Below are positions 42,757-51,107 of a stretch of DNA of 64,000 nt, in pieces. Each line of letters begins with the position of its first letter. The first letter of the stretch is position 1. The translations under genes were made by a program, and so were the position numbers. A model generated the notes under the pieces. The model did not search any database and was not told the origin of the DNA. It saw nothing but the letters and a program-made list of their open reading frames with translations. This DNA comes from Phytobacter palmae (GTDB lineage: Bacteria; Pseudomonadota; Gammaproteobacteria; Enterobacterales; Enterobacteriaceae): NCBI GenBank assembly GCA_900112785.1, contig FONB01000005.1:186001-250000 (forward strand), read 5' to 3'.

Positions 42757-44085
42757 TTAATCCATTTCGATACGGGACAATGGCCCCAGCAGGAATGAAT
42801 AGGCAAAGGCGCCAATCAAACACATAATCCCCATCATATTGAGCGCCCAAAAGAATTGGCCGGTAACATGGAGAATATAACCAATCATTATCGGCGTAGT
42901 GACACCGGCAATATTGGCAGCAAGACTGGTGATACTGCTGGTTAATCCTATATATTGACGCGGTGCAATTTCAGATACCGCAGCCCAGGAGGATGAGCCA
43001 ACACCCTGCGCAAAGAAAGAGATGGTTAAAATAACAATGATTATTTCATTCGATGTTACGAAGTTAACTAACAGAATGGAGGAACCTAACAACGTACCAA
43101 TAATCAACGGCGCTTTGCGGGCCACCGACATAGAATAACCGCGGCGAATAAAGAAATCGGAGAAAAAGCCAGCCAGTAATATCCCGGCAGTTGCTCCCAG
43201 GAATGGTAACGCCTGGAAAATACCCACTTTGATCATCGTCATTTGACGCTCTTCAACCAGATAGGTCATAAACCAGGTCGTGAAGAACACCAGGATGGCA
43301 TTATTACAGAATTTACCCAGACAAATCGCCAGAATCTGACGGTGTTTTAACAGACGCAGCGCATTTTTCCAGTCAAAACGATCACGCTCTTTTTTGCCGA
43401 CAAGACCGCCACCTTCACGAATATGTTTCAGTTCGGCTTCGTTGGCTGAACGGTGATTTAACGGATCGCGATACCAGATATACCACAGAATACCGAAGAT
43501 GAGACCCGCCCCACCGGTTAAATAGAAGGCGGATCGCCAGCCAAAACCGTTTGCGATCCACAGCAGCAATCCGGTAAATAAAGGCGTACCAATATACTGC
43601 CCCATGACATAGACACTGGTGGCAAAACCACGCTCGCCAGTGGGAAACCACATAGTCACCGCACGGGCATTAGACGGAAAAGCGGGCGCTTCAAGGGCGC
43701 CAATTGCCAGACGTGAGCCGAACAACATATTAAAACCACCGGCTAACCCTTGCGTCATCGTAGCCAGTGACCAGGTGATCAGTGAAAATGCGTAAGCAAT
43801 ACGCGACCCCAGTACGTCGGCAATAATACCGCCAGGAACAAGCGCGAAGGCGTAAGTCAGGCCAAATGCGGCGAAAATCTGCCCCATCTGAACTTTATCT
43901 AACGTCAGATCTTTACTGATAAATGGCGCTAAAATGCCGAGACTTGACCGATCAACAAAGTTGATTATTGTGGCAAATAATATCAGGGCAAGCATATAAT
44001 AACGAATGCGTGTTGGCTTTACGGATGTTGCCACGTCGGCAACTCTTGCTGCCTCGGTAAGCTCTTGTTGATGTACATGGTTCAT
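42757..44085 (-). CDS. MFS transporter, anion:cation symporter (ACS) family
   Basis: About 442 aa with twelve helices starting MNHVHQQELTEAARVADVAT. Seen are the ACS signature NFVDRSSLGILAPFISKDL near 40-58 and RWISP-like loops, plus the DVLGSRIAYAFSLITW region near 90. ACS proteins import organic acids such as glucarate, galactonate or allantoate with protons. ATG at 44085 with AAGGA is preferred to a frame opening at 44193. First gene of the unit; the acid it brings in is presumably oxidised by the hydroxyacid dehydrogenase and SDR. Confidence 0.9.
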   Translation of the reverse strand: MNHVHQQELTEAARVADVATSVKPTRIRYYMLALILFATIINFVDRSSLGILAPFISKDLTLDKVQMGQIFAAFGLTYAFALVPGGIIADVLGSRIAYAFSLITWSLATMTQGLAGGFNMLFGSRLAIGALEAPAFPSNARAVTMWFPTGERGFATSVYVMGQYIGTPLFTGLLLWIANGFGWRSAFYLTGGAGLIFGILWYIWYRDPLNHRSANEAELKHIREGGGLVGKKERDRFDWKNALRLLKHRQILAICLGKFCNNAILVFFTTWFMTYLVEERQMTMIKVGIFQALPFLGATAGILLAGFFSDFFIRRGYSMSVARKAPLIIGTLLGSSILLVNFVTSNEIIIVILTISFFAQGVGSSSWAAVSEIAPRQYIGLTSSITSLAANIAGVTTPIMIGYILHVTGQFFWALNMMGIMCLIGAFAYSFLLGPLSRIEMD

Positions 44086-44394
44086 ATTTTTTCCTTCACA
44101 GATTTGTAGGTGTTCTTTATATTTCTCTACCTGTATTTTCAGGAAGATAATAGTTATGAGGTAAATGTTTTGTTCGGCAAAAATGTCCATCATTTGCTAC
44201 AGCGAATATGGTTATTGCAAACTCACGCAAGAGTTTGCCGTCGTTACAAAAATTAATAACGCACCACGTAACCATCAATCCCCTTGTGTTTATCACATTC
44301 TGCAATAACAGCCATTTTTCACCGTAATTCAATTTTTCGTTTTTATCATTGAGTACTTATTTGACGGTAGAATAAGGGCTGGTCAGGATCAATC

Positions 44395-44411
44395 TTGATT
44401 AAATTAATCAA
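44395..44411. promoter_or_regulatory. Palindromic operator candidate, site 1
   Basis: TTGATT-N5-AATCAA, a perfect 17-bp inverted repeat (N5 = AAATT), in the 708-base divergent region between the ACS transporter unit and the HTH-citrate synthase-like gene. The same 6-5-6 motif recurs 207 bases away (44602-44618). Confidence 0.55.
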
Positions 44412-44601
44412 TATAAATATCCGCCATCATCGTCTGGTTGTGTGATGAATGAGCGATAGATTGCATTTGTTTGTTGACAACCCTCTGTTTACGGTATCTC
44501 AAAATGCCACGACAGATGTAAACGAAGCGGTACGCCTCTTATTTTTGTCTTAAAAGCGACGTTTTTAGCAATATCTGACCATTTTGCGATCTGTTTATCA
44601 G

Positions 44602-44618
44602 TTGATTATGTCAATCAA
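44602..44618. promoter_or_regulatory. Palindromic operator candidate, site 2
   Basis: TTGATT-N5-AATCAA with N5 = ATGTC, same spacing as site 1; with the flanking G and C the repeat extends to GTTGATT/AATCAAC. It lies about 176 bases before the citrate synthase-like ATG. Two copies of one palindrome in a shared promoter region suggest a common regulator and possibly looping. Confidence 0.55.
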
Positions 44619-44793
44619 CATTGATTGAACACCGAGTGAAATATAAAGTTTATTGATTCGGTTCAATAATGAGGTCTGGCTGAAATGCGTCATGCCGCCC
44701 TCGCCCGTTAACTCTGGTGGCGGGCATGCAAATTCCTGGTCCCGCCACATGGCTGCACCAAAATTTCTTATCACCCCATTTTCAGGCTCAACG

Positions 44794-45978
44794 ATGGAAC
44801 CCAAGAACAAAGCGACATGGCTTACGCTGGAGGATGTTCAGGACTATCTTGGCGTACGCGCACAAACGATCTATGCGTACGTTAGCCGTGGATTGATTGC
44901 CTCACATCCGGATCCGCAGAATATCCGCCGCAGCCTGTACAGCGCCGAGAATATTCAAAAGCTGAAACAGAAAAAACAGCAGGGCCGGAAGCGGGAAACC
45001 CTCGCTGCGAATACCCTTTTTGGCACAGAGCCCAGTATTCCAACCGCCATCTCAACGTTTGCCCGTGGTCGTCTGTACTACCGGGGAAAAGATGCGGTCA
45101 ACTTTGCCAAAGAGGCAACGCTGGAAGAGACTGCCCGCCTGCTATGGGATGCGGAAACCCTGGAGGCATTTTCCATTCAGGAGCGCGATTACCCGCCTTG
45201 CCCGCCGGATCGCACGCATGCTTTTGTGGCGCTGGCGGCGGCCACTGCTACGGGCCATTCCACGCATGGACGCACACCACGCGTCTTGCATGCGGAGGCG
45301 GCAAGACTGGTGGGTCATCTGGCCTCGACATTCGGTGCGGAAAATAACCCGTCTTTGCTGATTCATCAACGTCTGGCAAAGGGCTGGCGGAAAGAAAAGG
45401 ATGTGGCGGATATTTTACGTAAAGCGATGGTGCTGCTTGCCGATCATGAGCTGACCAGTTCCGCGTTTGCCACACGTATTGCCGCCTCTAACGGCGCATC
45501 GTTACCCGCCTGTCTTCTGACCGGGCTGGCGACCTTCACCGGTCCGCTGCACGGCGATGCCACCCCTCGCGTGAAAGCGTTGTTAGATGAGGTCGAGCGT
45601 TCCAGCGCCGAGCAGGTGGTTAACCGTTACCTCTCCTCGGCGCTGCCGATCCCAGGCTTTGGCCACCACCTTTATCCCGATGGCGATCCGCGCGCCACTG
45701 CGCTGCTGGAAGAGTTTGAGCCGCCGGATGAAATCGCCAGGTTCATCGAAAAAGTAACCACGTTGACCGGCCTTTATCCCAACATTGATGCGGTACTGGC
45801 TGCGCTGGTGACCCGTTACCGGCTACAGGGCGATGCGGCCTTTGCTCTTTTCTCTGTTGCCCGCAGCGTCGGGCTGCTGGCGCATGCGATGGAACAAATC
45901 AACACCTGTAAGGTTATTCGCCCGCGCGGTCGCTACATCGGGCCAGATCTGAATGTGCCGGTGAATGGACGCAGCTGA
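44794..45978 (+). CDS. Citrate synthase-family protein with N-terminal helix-turn-helix
   Basis: About 394 aa. An N-terminal excisionase/MerR-like HTH (about residues 8-60; WLTLEDVQDYLGVRAQTIYA then YVSRGLIASHPD) precedes a citrate synthase fold with catalytic-type His in LADHELTSSAFATRIAAS, His in GPLHGDATP near 255 and an RPRGRYIGP substrate loop at the end. Citrate synthase and 2-methylcitrate synthase condense acyl-CoA with oxaloacetate; many HTH-bearing members are uncharacterised and could be enzymes, regulators or both. The upstream TTG frame from 44653 lacks a site; the ATG at 44794 has AGG about seven bases upstream. Divergent from the ACS unit. Confidence 0.85.
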   Translation: MEPKNKATWLTLEDVQDYLGVRAQTIYAYVSRGLIASHPDPQNIRRSLYSAENIQKLKQKKQQGRKRETLAANTLFGTEPSIPTAISTFARGRLYYRGKDAVNFAKEATLEETARLLWDAETLEAFSIQERDYPPCPPDRTHAFVALAAATATGHSTHGRTPRVLHAEAARLVGHLASTFGAENNPSLLIHQRLAKGWRKEKDVADILRKAMVLLADHELTSSAFATRIAASNGASLPACLLTGLATFTGPLHGDATPRVKALLDEVERSSAEQVVNRYLSSALPIPGFGHHLYPDGDPRATALLEEFEPPDEIARFIEKVTTLTGLYPNIDAVLAALVTRYRLQGDAAFALFSVARSVGLLAHAMEQINTCKVIRPRGRYIGPDLNVPVNGRS

Positions 45979-45988
45979 ACAGGCATAA

Positions 45989-46020
45989 AAAAACCGACAG
46001 CATTTCTGCTGTCGGTTTTT
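45989..46020. terminator. Strong bidirectional terminator
   Basis: A perfect 14-bp stem (A5 CCGACAGCA with TGCTGTCGG T5) around a TTTC loop lies between the convergent citrate synthase-like and ddc genes, with A/T tracts serving both directions. Confidence 0.88.
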
Positions 46021-46037
46021 ACAGGCCAGGGGCTAAA

Positions 46038-47501
46038 TCAGGCGTTCAGCAGTTGCGCACCGCACGCTTTGACGCTTTCCAGCAGCACTTTAACGTCCTG
46101 CAGGTTTACGGTCGGGTTCAGCAACGTCAGTTTCAGGCAGGTAACGCCGTCTGCTTCGGTTACACCCACGTTCGCCGCGCCAGAAGCCAGCAGCGCATCG
46201 CCGATACGCTGGTTCAACAGGGCAACAAATGCCGTATCACCCTGCGCCGGACGGAAGCGGAACAGTACGCTCGCCAGTTGCGGCTTCATGACCAGTTCCA
46301 GTTGCGGCTGCTCAACAACCCAGGCAGCCACATCCTGCGCCAGCGTCACACCGTTATCGATGATTTCGGCATATTTCTTCTGACCCAGTGCTTCAAGACC
46401 CATCCATAATTTCAGGGCATCGAAACGGCGGGTAGTCTGTAAAGACTTCGATACCAGGTTCGGAACGCCGTGCTCTTCGTCAAAGTCGGAGTTCAGGTAG
46501 GCCGCCTGGTAACGCATCAGCTGATAGTGACGCGCGTCTTTCAGCAAGAACGCGCCACAGCTAATGGTCTGGAAGAACTGTTTGTGGAAGTCCAGGGTTA
46601 CGGAATCCACCAACTCAAGGCCGTTCAGGTAGTGACGATACTTCTCAGACAGCAGCAACGCGCCGCCCCAGGCTGCATCGACGTGAACCCAGATCCCCTC
46701 TTTCGCTGCCAGTGCCGCGATATCTGCCAGCGGGTCGATTGCCCCCGCATCGGTGGTGCCGGCGGTTGCGACAATCGCCATCACCTGCTCACCGTTGGCT
46801 TTCGCCTGCGCCAGTTTCGCGGACAGATCGCTTACGTCCATACGCGAGAATTCGTCAGTTTTCACCAGTGTGACAGAACGGTAACCCAGCCCCATCAGCG
46901 CCATGTTCTTCTGCACGGAGAAATGCGCATTTTCAGAACAGAACACTTTGAGTTTGCTGAGATCGCCCGTTAAGCCGTTCTGCTGAACAGAGTGGCCCTG
47001 ACGAGCAAAGAACGCATCACGCGCCAGCATCAGGCCCATCAGGTTACTCTGCGTACCGCCGCTGGTGAACACACCCGCGTCGCCCGCCCCGAAACCGACC
47101 TGCTCACGCAGCCATTCAACCAGCTTCACTTCCATGATGGTGGCAGACGGGCTTTGATCCCAGGAGTCCATACTCTGGTTAGTGGCGTTGATCAGCACTT
47201 CCGCCGCCTGGCTGATCACCAGGCTCGGGCAGTGCAGATGCGCCACACACTGCGGGTGGTGAACGGACAGACTGTCTTTGAGGAAGTACTCAACGGCGCG
47301 CTCAATAGCGGCCTGGTTACCCAGGCCCTGAGAGTTAAACTCTAAATTGATGCGCTCGCGGAGCTGCCCGACGGTCTTGCCCTGATACATCTCAGGTTGC
47401 TGTAACCATTGCACAACGGCTTTCGTGCTTTGCTCAATGGCGTCCTGATAGGCAGCAATGCTCTGCTCAGAACCTGACAGAATCGGATTAATATCAGACA
47501 T
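46038..47501 (-). CDS. ddc: L-2,4-diaminobutyrate decarboxylase
   Basis: A PLP enzyme (group II decarboxylase fold) of 487 aa converting L-2,4-diaminobutyrate to 1,3-diaminopropane and CO2. The PLP lysine lies in LDFHKQFF near 303, with VHVDAAWGG near 270 before it and SGGTQSNLMGL near 145, all as in pyridoxal decarboxylases. Close match to the enterobacterial and Acinetobacter Ddc as I recall. Dat is the next gene upstream, 17 bases away, the standard pair. E. coli K-12 lacks this pathway. Confidence 0.93.
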   Translation of the reverse strand: MSDINPILSGSEQSIAAYQDAIEQSTKAVVQWLQQPEMYQGKTVGQLRERINLEFNSQGLGNQAAIERAVEYFLKDSLSVHHPQCVAHLHCPSLVISQAAEVLINATNQSMDSWDQSPSATIMEVKLVEWLREQVGFGAGDAGVFTSGGTQSNLMGLMLARDAFFARQGHSVQQNGLTGDLSKLKVFCSENAHFSVQKNMALMGLGYRSVTLVKTDEFSRMDVSDLSAKLAQAKANGEQVMAIVATAGTTDAGAIDPLADIAALAAKEGIWVHVDAAWGGALLLSEKYRHYLNGLELVDSVTLDFHKQFFQTISCGAFLLKDARHYQLMRYQAAYLNSDFDEEHGVPNLVSKSLQTTRRFDALKLWMGLEALGQKKYAEIIDNGVTLAQDVAAWVVEQPQLELVMKPQLASVLFRFRPAQGDTAFVALLNQRIGDALLASGAANVGVTEADGVTCLKLTLLNPTVNLQDVKVLLESVKACGAQLLNA

Positions 47502-47518
47502 GCGATCGACAACTCCGA

Positions 47519-48904
47519 TTAAACAGGCTTAACGCCAGCGTTCAGCAACGCGGTTTCAAATTTATCCAGGAAGATTTCCAGCTCTGCATTGCTGATCAGC
47601 AGCGAAGGCAGCAGACGCAGTACGCAACCGTTACGACCACCGCGCTCCAGAATCAGACCCGCTTTGAAGCACTCTTTCTGCAGCAGTGCAGACAGTTCGC
47701 CATCAGCCGGGTAGCAACCCATATGATCCTGCGCTTCGTGCGGTTTAACGATCTCAATACCGATCATCAGACCCAGACCGCGAATGTGACCGATGACCGG
47801 GTAACGTTGCTGCAGCTCGGCCAGTTTGCCTTTCAGCCACTCGCCCTGCACAGCGACTTTATCGGCAATACGATCGTCTTTCAGGATTTTCAGCGTGGTC
47901 AGGCCTGTTGCCATTGCCAGCTGGTTGCCACGGAAAGTACCGGTGTGGTGGCCCGGCGCCCAGGCGTCGAACTGTTTTTTGATACCCAGTACAGCCAGCG
48001 GCAAACCGCCACCGACAGCTTTGGACATGACAATGATGTCAGGCTCGATGCCTGCGTGTTCAAAGGCGAACAATTTACCGGTACGGGCAAAACCAGCCTG
48101 TACTTCGTCGATAATCAGCATAATGCCGTGTTCTTGCGTCACTTTACGGATACGCTGCAGCCACTCAGCCGGGGCCGGGTTAACACCGCCCTCGCCTTGT
48201 ACGGCTTCCAGGATCACAGCAGCAGGCTTACGTACACCGCTCTCAACGTCATTGATCAGGTTATCGAAGTAGTAAGTCAGCGCTTTGACGCCAGCTTCAC
48301 CGCCGATACCCAGCGGGCAACGGTACTGGTTCGGATACGGCATAAACTGCACTTCTGGCATCATACCGTTAACGGCTTCTTTCGGTGACAGGTTACCCGT
48401 CACGGAGAGCGCGCCATGGGTCATGCCATGGTAACCACCGGAGAAGCTGATCACGCCAGAACGGCCTGTGACCTTTTTCGCCAGTTTCAGTGCGGCTTCA
48501 ACGGCGTCTGCGCCAGAAGGACCGGTAAATTGCAGGCAGTATTCTTTACCCTGACCCGGTAACAGCGACAGAAGATAAGATGAAAACTCATCTTTCAACG
48601 GCGTGGTCAGGTCGAGCGTATGTAACGGTAAGCCACTGGTAATGACACTTTGGATGCTCTGAAGCACTTCAGGATGGTTATGACCAAGCGCCATCGTCCC
48701 GGCACCTGCGAGGCAGTCAAGATATTGATTGCCCTCCACATCAGTGATCCAGACGCCCTGCGCTTTGGCAATTGCTAAAGGCAATTTGCGCGGATAGCTG
48801 CGGACATTGGATTCAAACTCAGCTTGTCTTGCTAAAAAGGTTTCATTGCTTTGCGGTAATGAATTAGCACTCAAAGTATCAATACGGACTTTATCCGTCA
48901 TCAT
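47519..48904 (-). CDS. dat: Diaminobutyrate--2-oxoglutarate transaminase
   Basis: A 461-aa class III aminotransferase transferring an amino group from glutamate to aspartate beta-semialdehyde to give 2,4-diaminobutyrate. Visible are [17 protein letters not shown] near 128, the motif [19 protein letters not shown] near 265 and the PLP Lys in [16 protein letters not shown] near 292, with [11 protein letters not shown] at the C-terminal end. First gene of the dat-ddc unit, with AGGAG five bases before the ATG; diverges from the aspartokinase gene whose product leads to its substrate. Confidence 0.94.
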   Translation of the reverse strand: MMTDKVRIDTLSANSLPQSNETFLARQAEFESNVRSYPRKLPLAIAKAQGVWITDVEGNQYLDCLAGAGTMALGHNHPEVLQSIQSVITSGLPLHTLDLTTPLKDEFSSYLLSLLPGQGKEYCLQFTGPSGADAVEAALKLAKKVTGRSGVISFSGGYHGMTHGALSVTGNLSPKEAVNGMMPEVQFMPYPNQYRCPLGIGGEAGVKALTYYFDNLINDVESGVRKPAAVILEAVQGEGGVNPAPAEWLQRIRKVTQEHGIMLIIDEVQAGFARTGKLFAFEHAGIEPDIIVMSKAVGGGLPLAVLGIKKQFDAWAPGHHTGTFRGNQLAMATGLTTLKILKDDRIADKVAVQGEWLKGKLAELQQRYPVIGHIRGLGLMIGIEIVKPHEAQDHMGCYPADGELSALLQKECFKAGLILERGGRNGCVLRLLPSLLISNAELEIFLDKFETALLNAGVKPV

Positions 48905-49510
48905 ATCACTCCTACAACCGCGGGTATGATTAACGCCGGGTTGAATTAATGTTTAAGGGGGGTGTAAAAAAACGCGGCTAATATATGTTTTTTTAGCAAC
49001 GGACTCAATATTTTATTTTCCACACCGTTTTGAAACATTTTTATTTGAAATCAATGAGAAACAACTCAACTGGCTTTATTGTAAGCATCATAATTTGTAA
49101 CTAATTCTGTTACTTAGTGAGTAATGCCTGATTTATGTACAACACCACGATAACAGAAGCGACTTAACCTATATTATGGTTATTTATTCTGTCTTTGCTG
49201 ACTTTTAAAGTTAAAGATGATGGAAGCATTTGAGTGCCTTATTATTTTTTTTACTTCTTTGCCATAAAGCGTAAGGAAATTATCGATCCGGCGGGTTAAA
49301 TCACTTACTATGCCCGCGATAAAATCCCCGTACATCGCGATACTGAGTAAAGGCAGCGATTACGTTTACCAAAATTAATGAGAAAACGTGACATTTTCAC
49401 GACAGCTTAACCCTGCGCGACAAAGAAGAAACGCGTATTGCAAAAGGAAGTTAATAATTTAAGTCATAAATAAGTAACACCCCGGTAACGCGTTACAGGC
49501 AAACATGTTA
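48905..49510. other. Divergent dat/aspartokinase intergenic region
   Basis: About 600 bases, AT-rich at the dat end. No credible gene. A perfect 12-bp palindrome GTAACGCGTTAC (49485-49496), with a further GTAAC at 49474, may be an operator, and CGTGA...TCACG near 49387-49402 is another small inverted repeat. The aspartokinase leader follows. Confidence 0.4.
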
Positions 49511-49680
49511 TCGACAACGGGAGCAACATCCTGGGTTGTAATCAGAAATGTTCGCGGGCGGACATTTCGTAAGGCGTAAGCCGCTGACGTAACGGGAATA
49601 TCCCCTCCACGCAGCCCGCTTCCCTTATGCCGAGAATGAAAATTTTCATGCCATTCCTTATATGGCGCCCTGATATGAGA
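49511..49680 (+). ncRNA. Degenerate lysine-riboswitch leader (remnant)
   Basis: This leader matches the 3' half of the E. coli lysC riboswitch leader as I recall it: CTGGGTTGT then CAGAA, a TTCGC-GGGCG hairpin closed by AAATGT/ACATTT (49546-49551 with 49562-49567, changed from E. coli yet still paired), and later CTTCCCTTATGCC and CCCTGATA before the ATG. The 5' two-thirds of the aptamer (the helix 2-3 side, with the AGAGGCGC and GAGGAGCC segments) is not recognisable upstream. It appears to have lost the complete aptamer, so lysine control by this RNA is doubtful. Confidence 0.5.
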
Positions 49681-49685
49681 TTGTT

Positions 49686-51047
49686 ATGACTCGCATTTAT
49701 CCACAAATCGTTGTTGCAAAATTTGGTGGCACCAGTGTTGCTGATTTTGACGCGATGAACCGTAGTGCCTCCATCGTCCTTGCCGATCAAAATGTTCGTC
49801 TGGTTGTATTGTCCGCCTCTGCTGGCGTCACCAATCTGTTAGTGGAATTGTCCGCTGGCCTGGAGAGTGGTGAACGCACGGACAAAATTGAAACGCTACG
49901 CGCCATCCAGTACAACATTATTTCCCGTCTGAGCCAGCCAACGGCTATTAGTCAGGAAATCGACCATCTGCTCGACAACATCAGCCGTCTTGCCGAAGAA
50001 GCGGCCAGTGTCAGTTCAACGGCGTTGAACGATGCGTTAGTCAGCCACGGCGAGCTGATGTCCAGTCTGCTGTTTGTTGAGGTGTTGCGTGAACGCGGCG
50101 TTGAAACACAGTGGTTTGACGCACGAAAAGTGATTCGTACAAATGACTGTTTCGGCTGTGCAGAACCTGTGCCAGAGGCAACCGCAGAACTGGCGGAAAA
50201 ACAGCTGCGTCCTCGTCTGGAACAGGCGATAGTGATCACGCAGGGGTTTATTGGCAGTGATGCGAAGGGGCACACCACAACGCTGGGTCGTGGCGGTAGC
50301 GATTACAGTGCCTCACTGTTTGGCGAGGCATTACATGCCGCACGGGTGGATATCTGGACCGATGTTGCCGGGATTTACACTACCGATCCGCGTATTGTTC
50401 CCCAGGCACAGCGCATGGATAACGTCTCATTTTCCGAGGCCAGCGAAATGGCGGCCTATGGAGCCAAAGTGTTGCATCCGGCCACCATGCTGCCGGCGAT
50501 GCGCAAAAATATTCCGGTCTTTGTGGGCTCCAGCAAAAATCCGTCTGCGGGCGGTACGCTGGTGTGCTGCCATGCGGATAATCCCCCCCGCTACCGTGCG
50601 CTGGCCGTGCGTCGTAAACAGACGCTGCTGAAATTGCATAGTCTCAATTCCCAGCCTGCGTGTGTATTCCTGGCTGAGATGTTTGCGCTGCTGTCTCGTC
50701 ATAATACGGCGATTGATTTGGTGACCACCTCAGAAACCAGCATCGCGCTGATCCTCAACGCATCGGGCGCCACCTCAGGTGATGCAGACTCACTGACCAC
50801 CTCGTTGTTGACTGAACTCTCCTCCCGTTGTCGCGTCGAGCTGGAAACCGGCCTGGACCTGGTAACCCTTATTGGTAACGACCTGACTCAGGCATCAGGT
50901 GTCTGCAAAGATGTGTTCGCTGAGCTGGAAAAACATCACGTGCGGATGATTTGCCACGGTGCCTCCGACCATACGCTCTGTTTCCTGCTACCCGCAGCCT
51001 CCTCAGACAGTGCAGTTAAAGCACTTCATCGCAGTTTATTTGAATAA
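49686..51047 (+). CDS. lysC: Aspartokinase III (LysC-type), second copy linked to dat-ddc
   Basis: A 453-aa aspartate kinase phosphorylating aspartate to beta-aspartyl phosphate. The kinase domain has VAKFGGTSVADFDAMNRSA near 10-28, TTLGRGGSDYSASL near 200 and VDIWTDVAGIYTTDPRIV near 220, then two ACT domains. It aligns along nearly its whole length with E. coli LysC (449 aa). In the first ACT domain, residues I recall as lysine contacts or resistance sites differ: E. coli Met318 and Ser321 correspond to Ser and Ala here, with Ser338 to Ala and Val339 to Ile; TTSE is kept. Together with the leader remnant this suggests weaker lysine feedback. It diverges from dat-ddc. Lys-controlled lysC is expected elsewhere. 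Confidence 0.93.
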   Translation: MTRIYPQIVVAKFGGTSVADFDAMNRSASIVLADQNVRLVVLSASAGVTNLLVELSAGLESGERTDKIETLRAIQYNIISRLSQPTAISQEIDHLLDNISRLAEEAASVSSTALNDALVSHGELMSSLLFVEVLRERGVETQWFDARKVIRTNDCFGCAEPVPEATAELAEKQLRPRLEQAIVITQGFIGSDAKGHTTTLGRGGSDYSASLFGEALHAARVDIWTDVAGIYTTDPRIVPQAQRMDNVSFSEASEMAAYGAKVLHPATMLPAMRKNIPVFVGSSKNPSAGGTLVCCHADNPPRYRALAVRRKQTLLKLHSLNSQPACVFLAEMFALLSRHNTAIDLVTTSETSIALILNASGATSGDADSLTTSLLTELSSRCRVELETGLDLVTLIGNDLTQASGVCKDVFAELEKHHVRMICHGASDHTLCFLLPAASSDSAVKALHRSLFE

Positions 51048-51058
51048 GACTGCGCAAC

Positions 51059-51091
51059 CCGAAGCGAGCGGATGCCCTGCTCGCTTCGGGG
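51059..51091. terminator. Bidirectional terminator
   Basis: CCCGAAGCGAGC and GCTCGCTTCGGG form a perfect 12-bp stem with a 9-base loop between the convergent aspartokinase and HD-GYP genes. Confidence 0.8.
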
Positions 51092-51107
51092 CAGCAACCT
51101 ACGGTAT

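Noticed and set aside
47723-48388. 221-codon plus-strand frame inside dat
   Set aside because: Antisense shadow of a clearly conserved aminotransferase; no start signal or recognisable motif.
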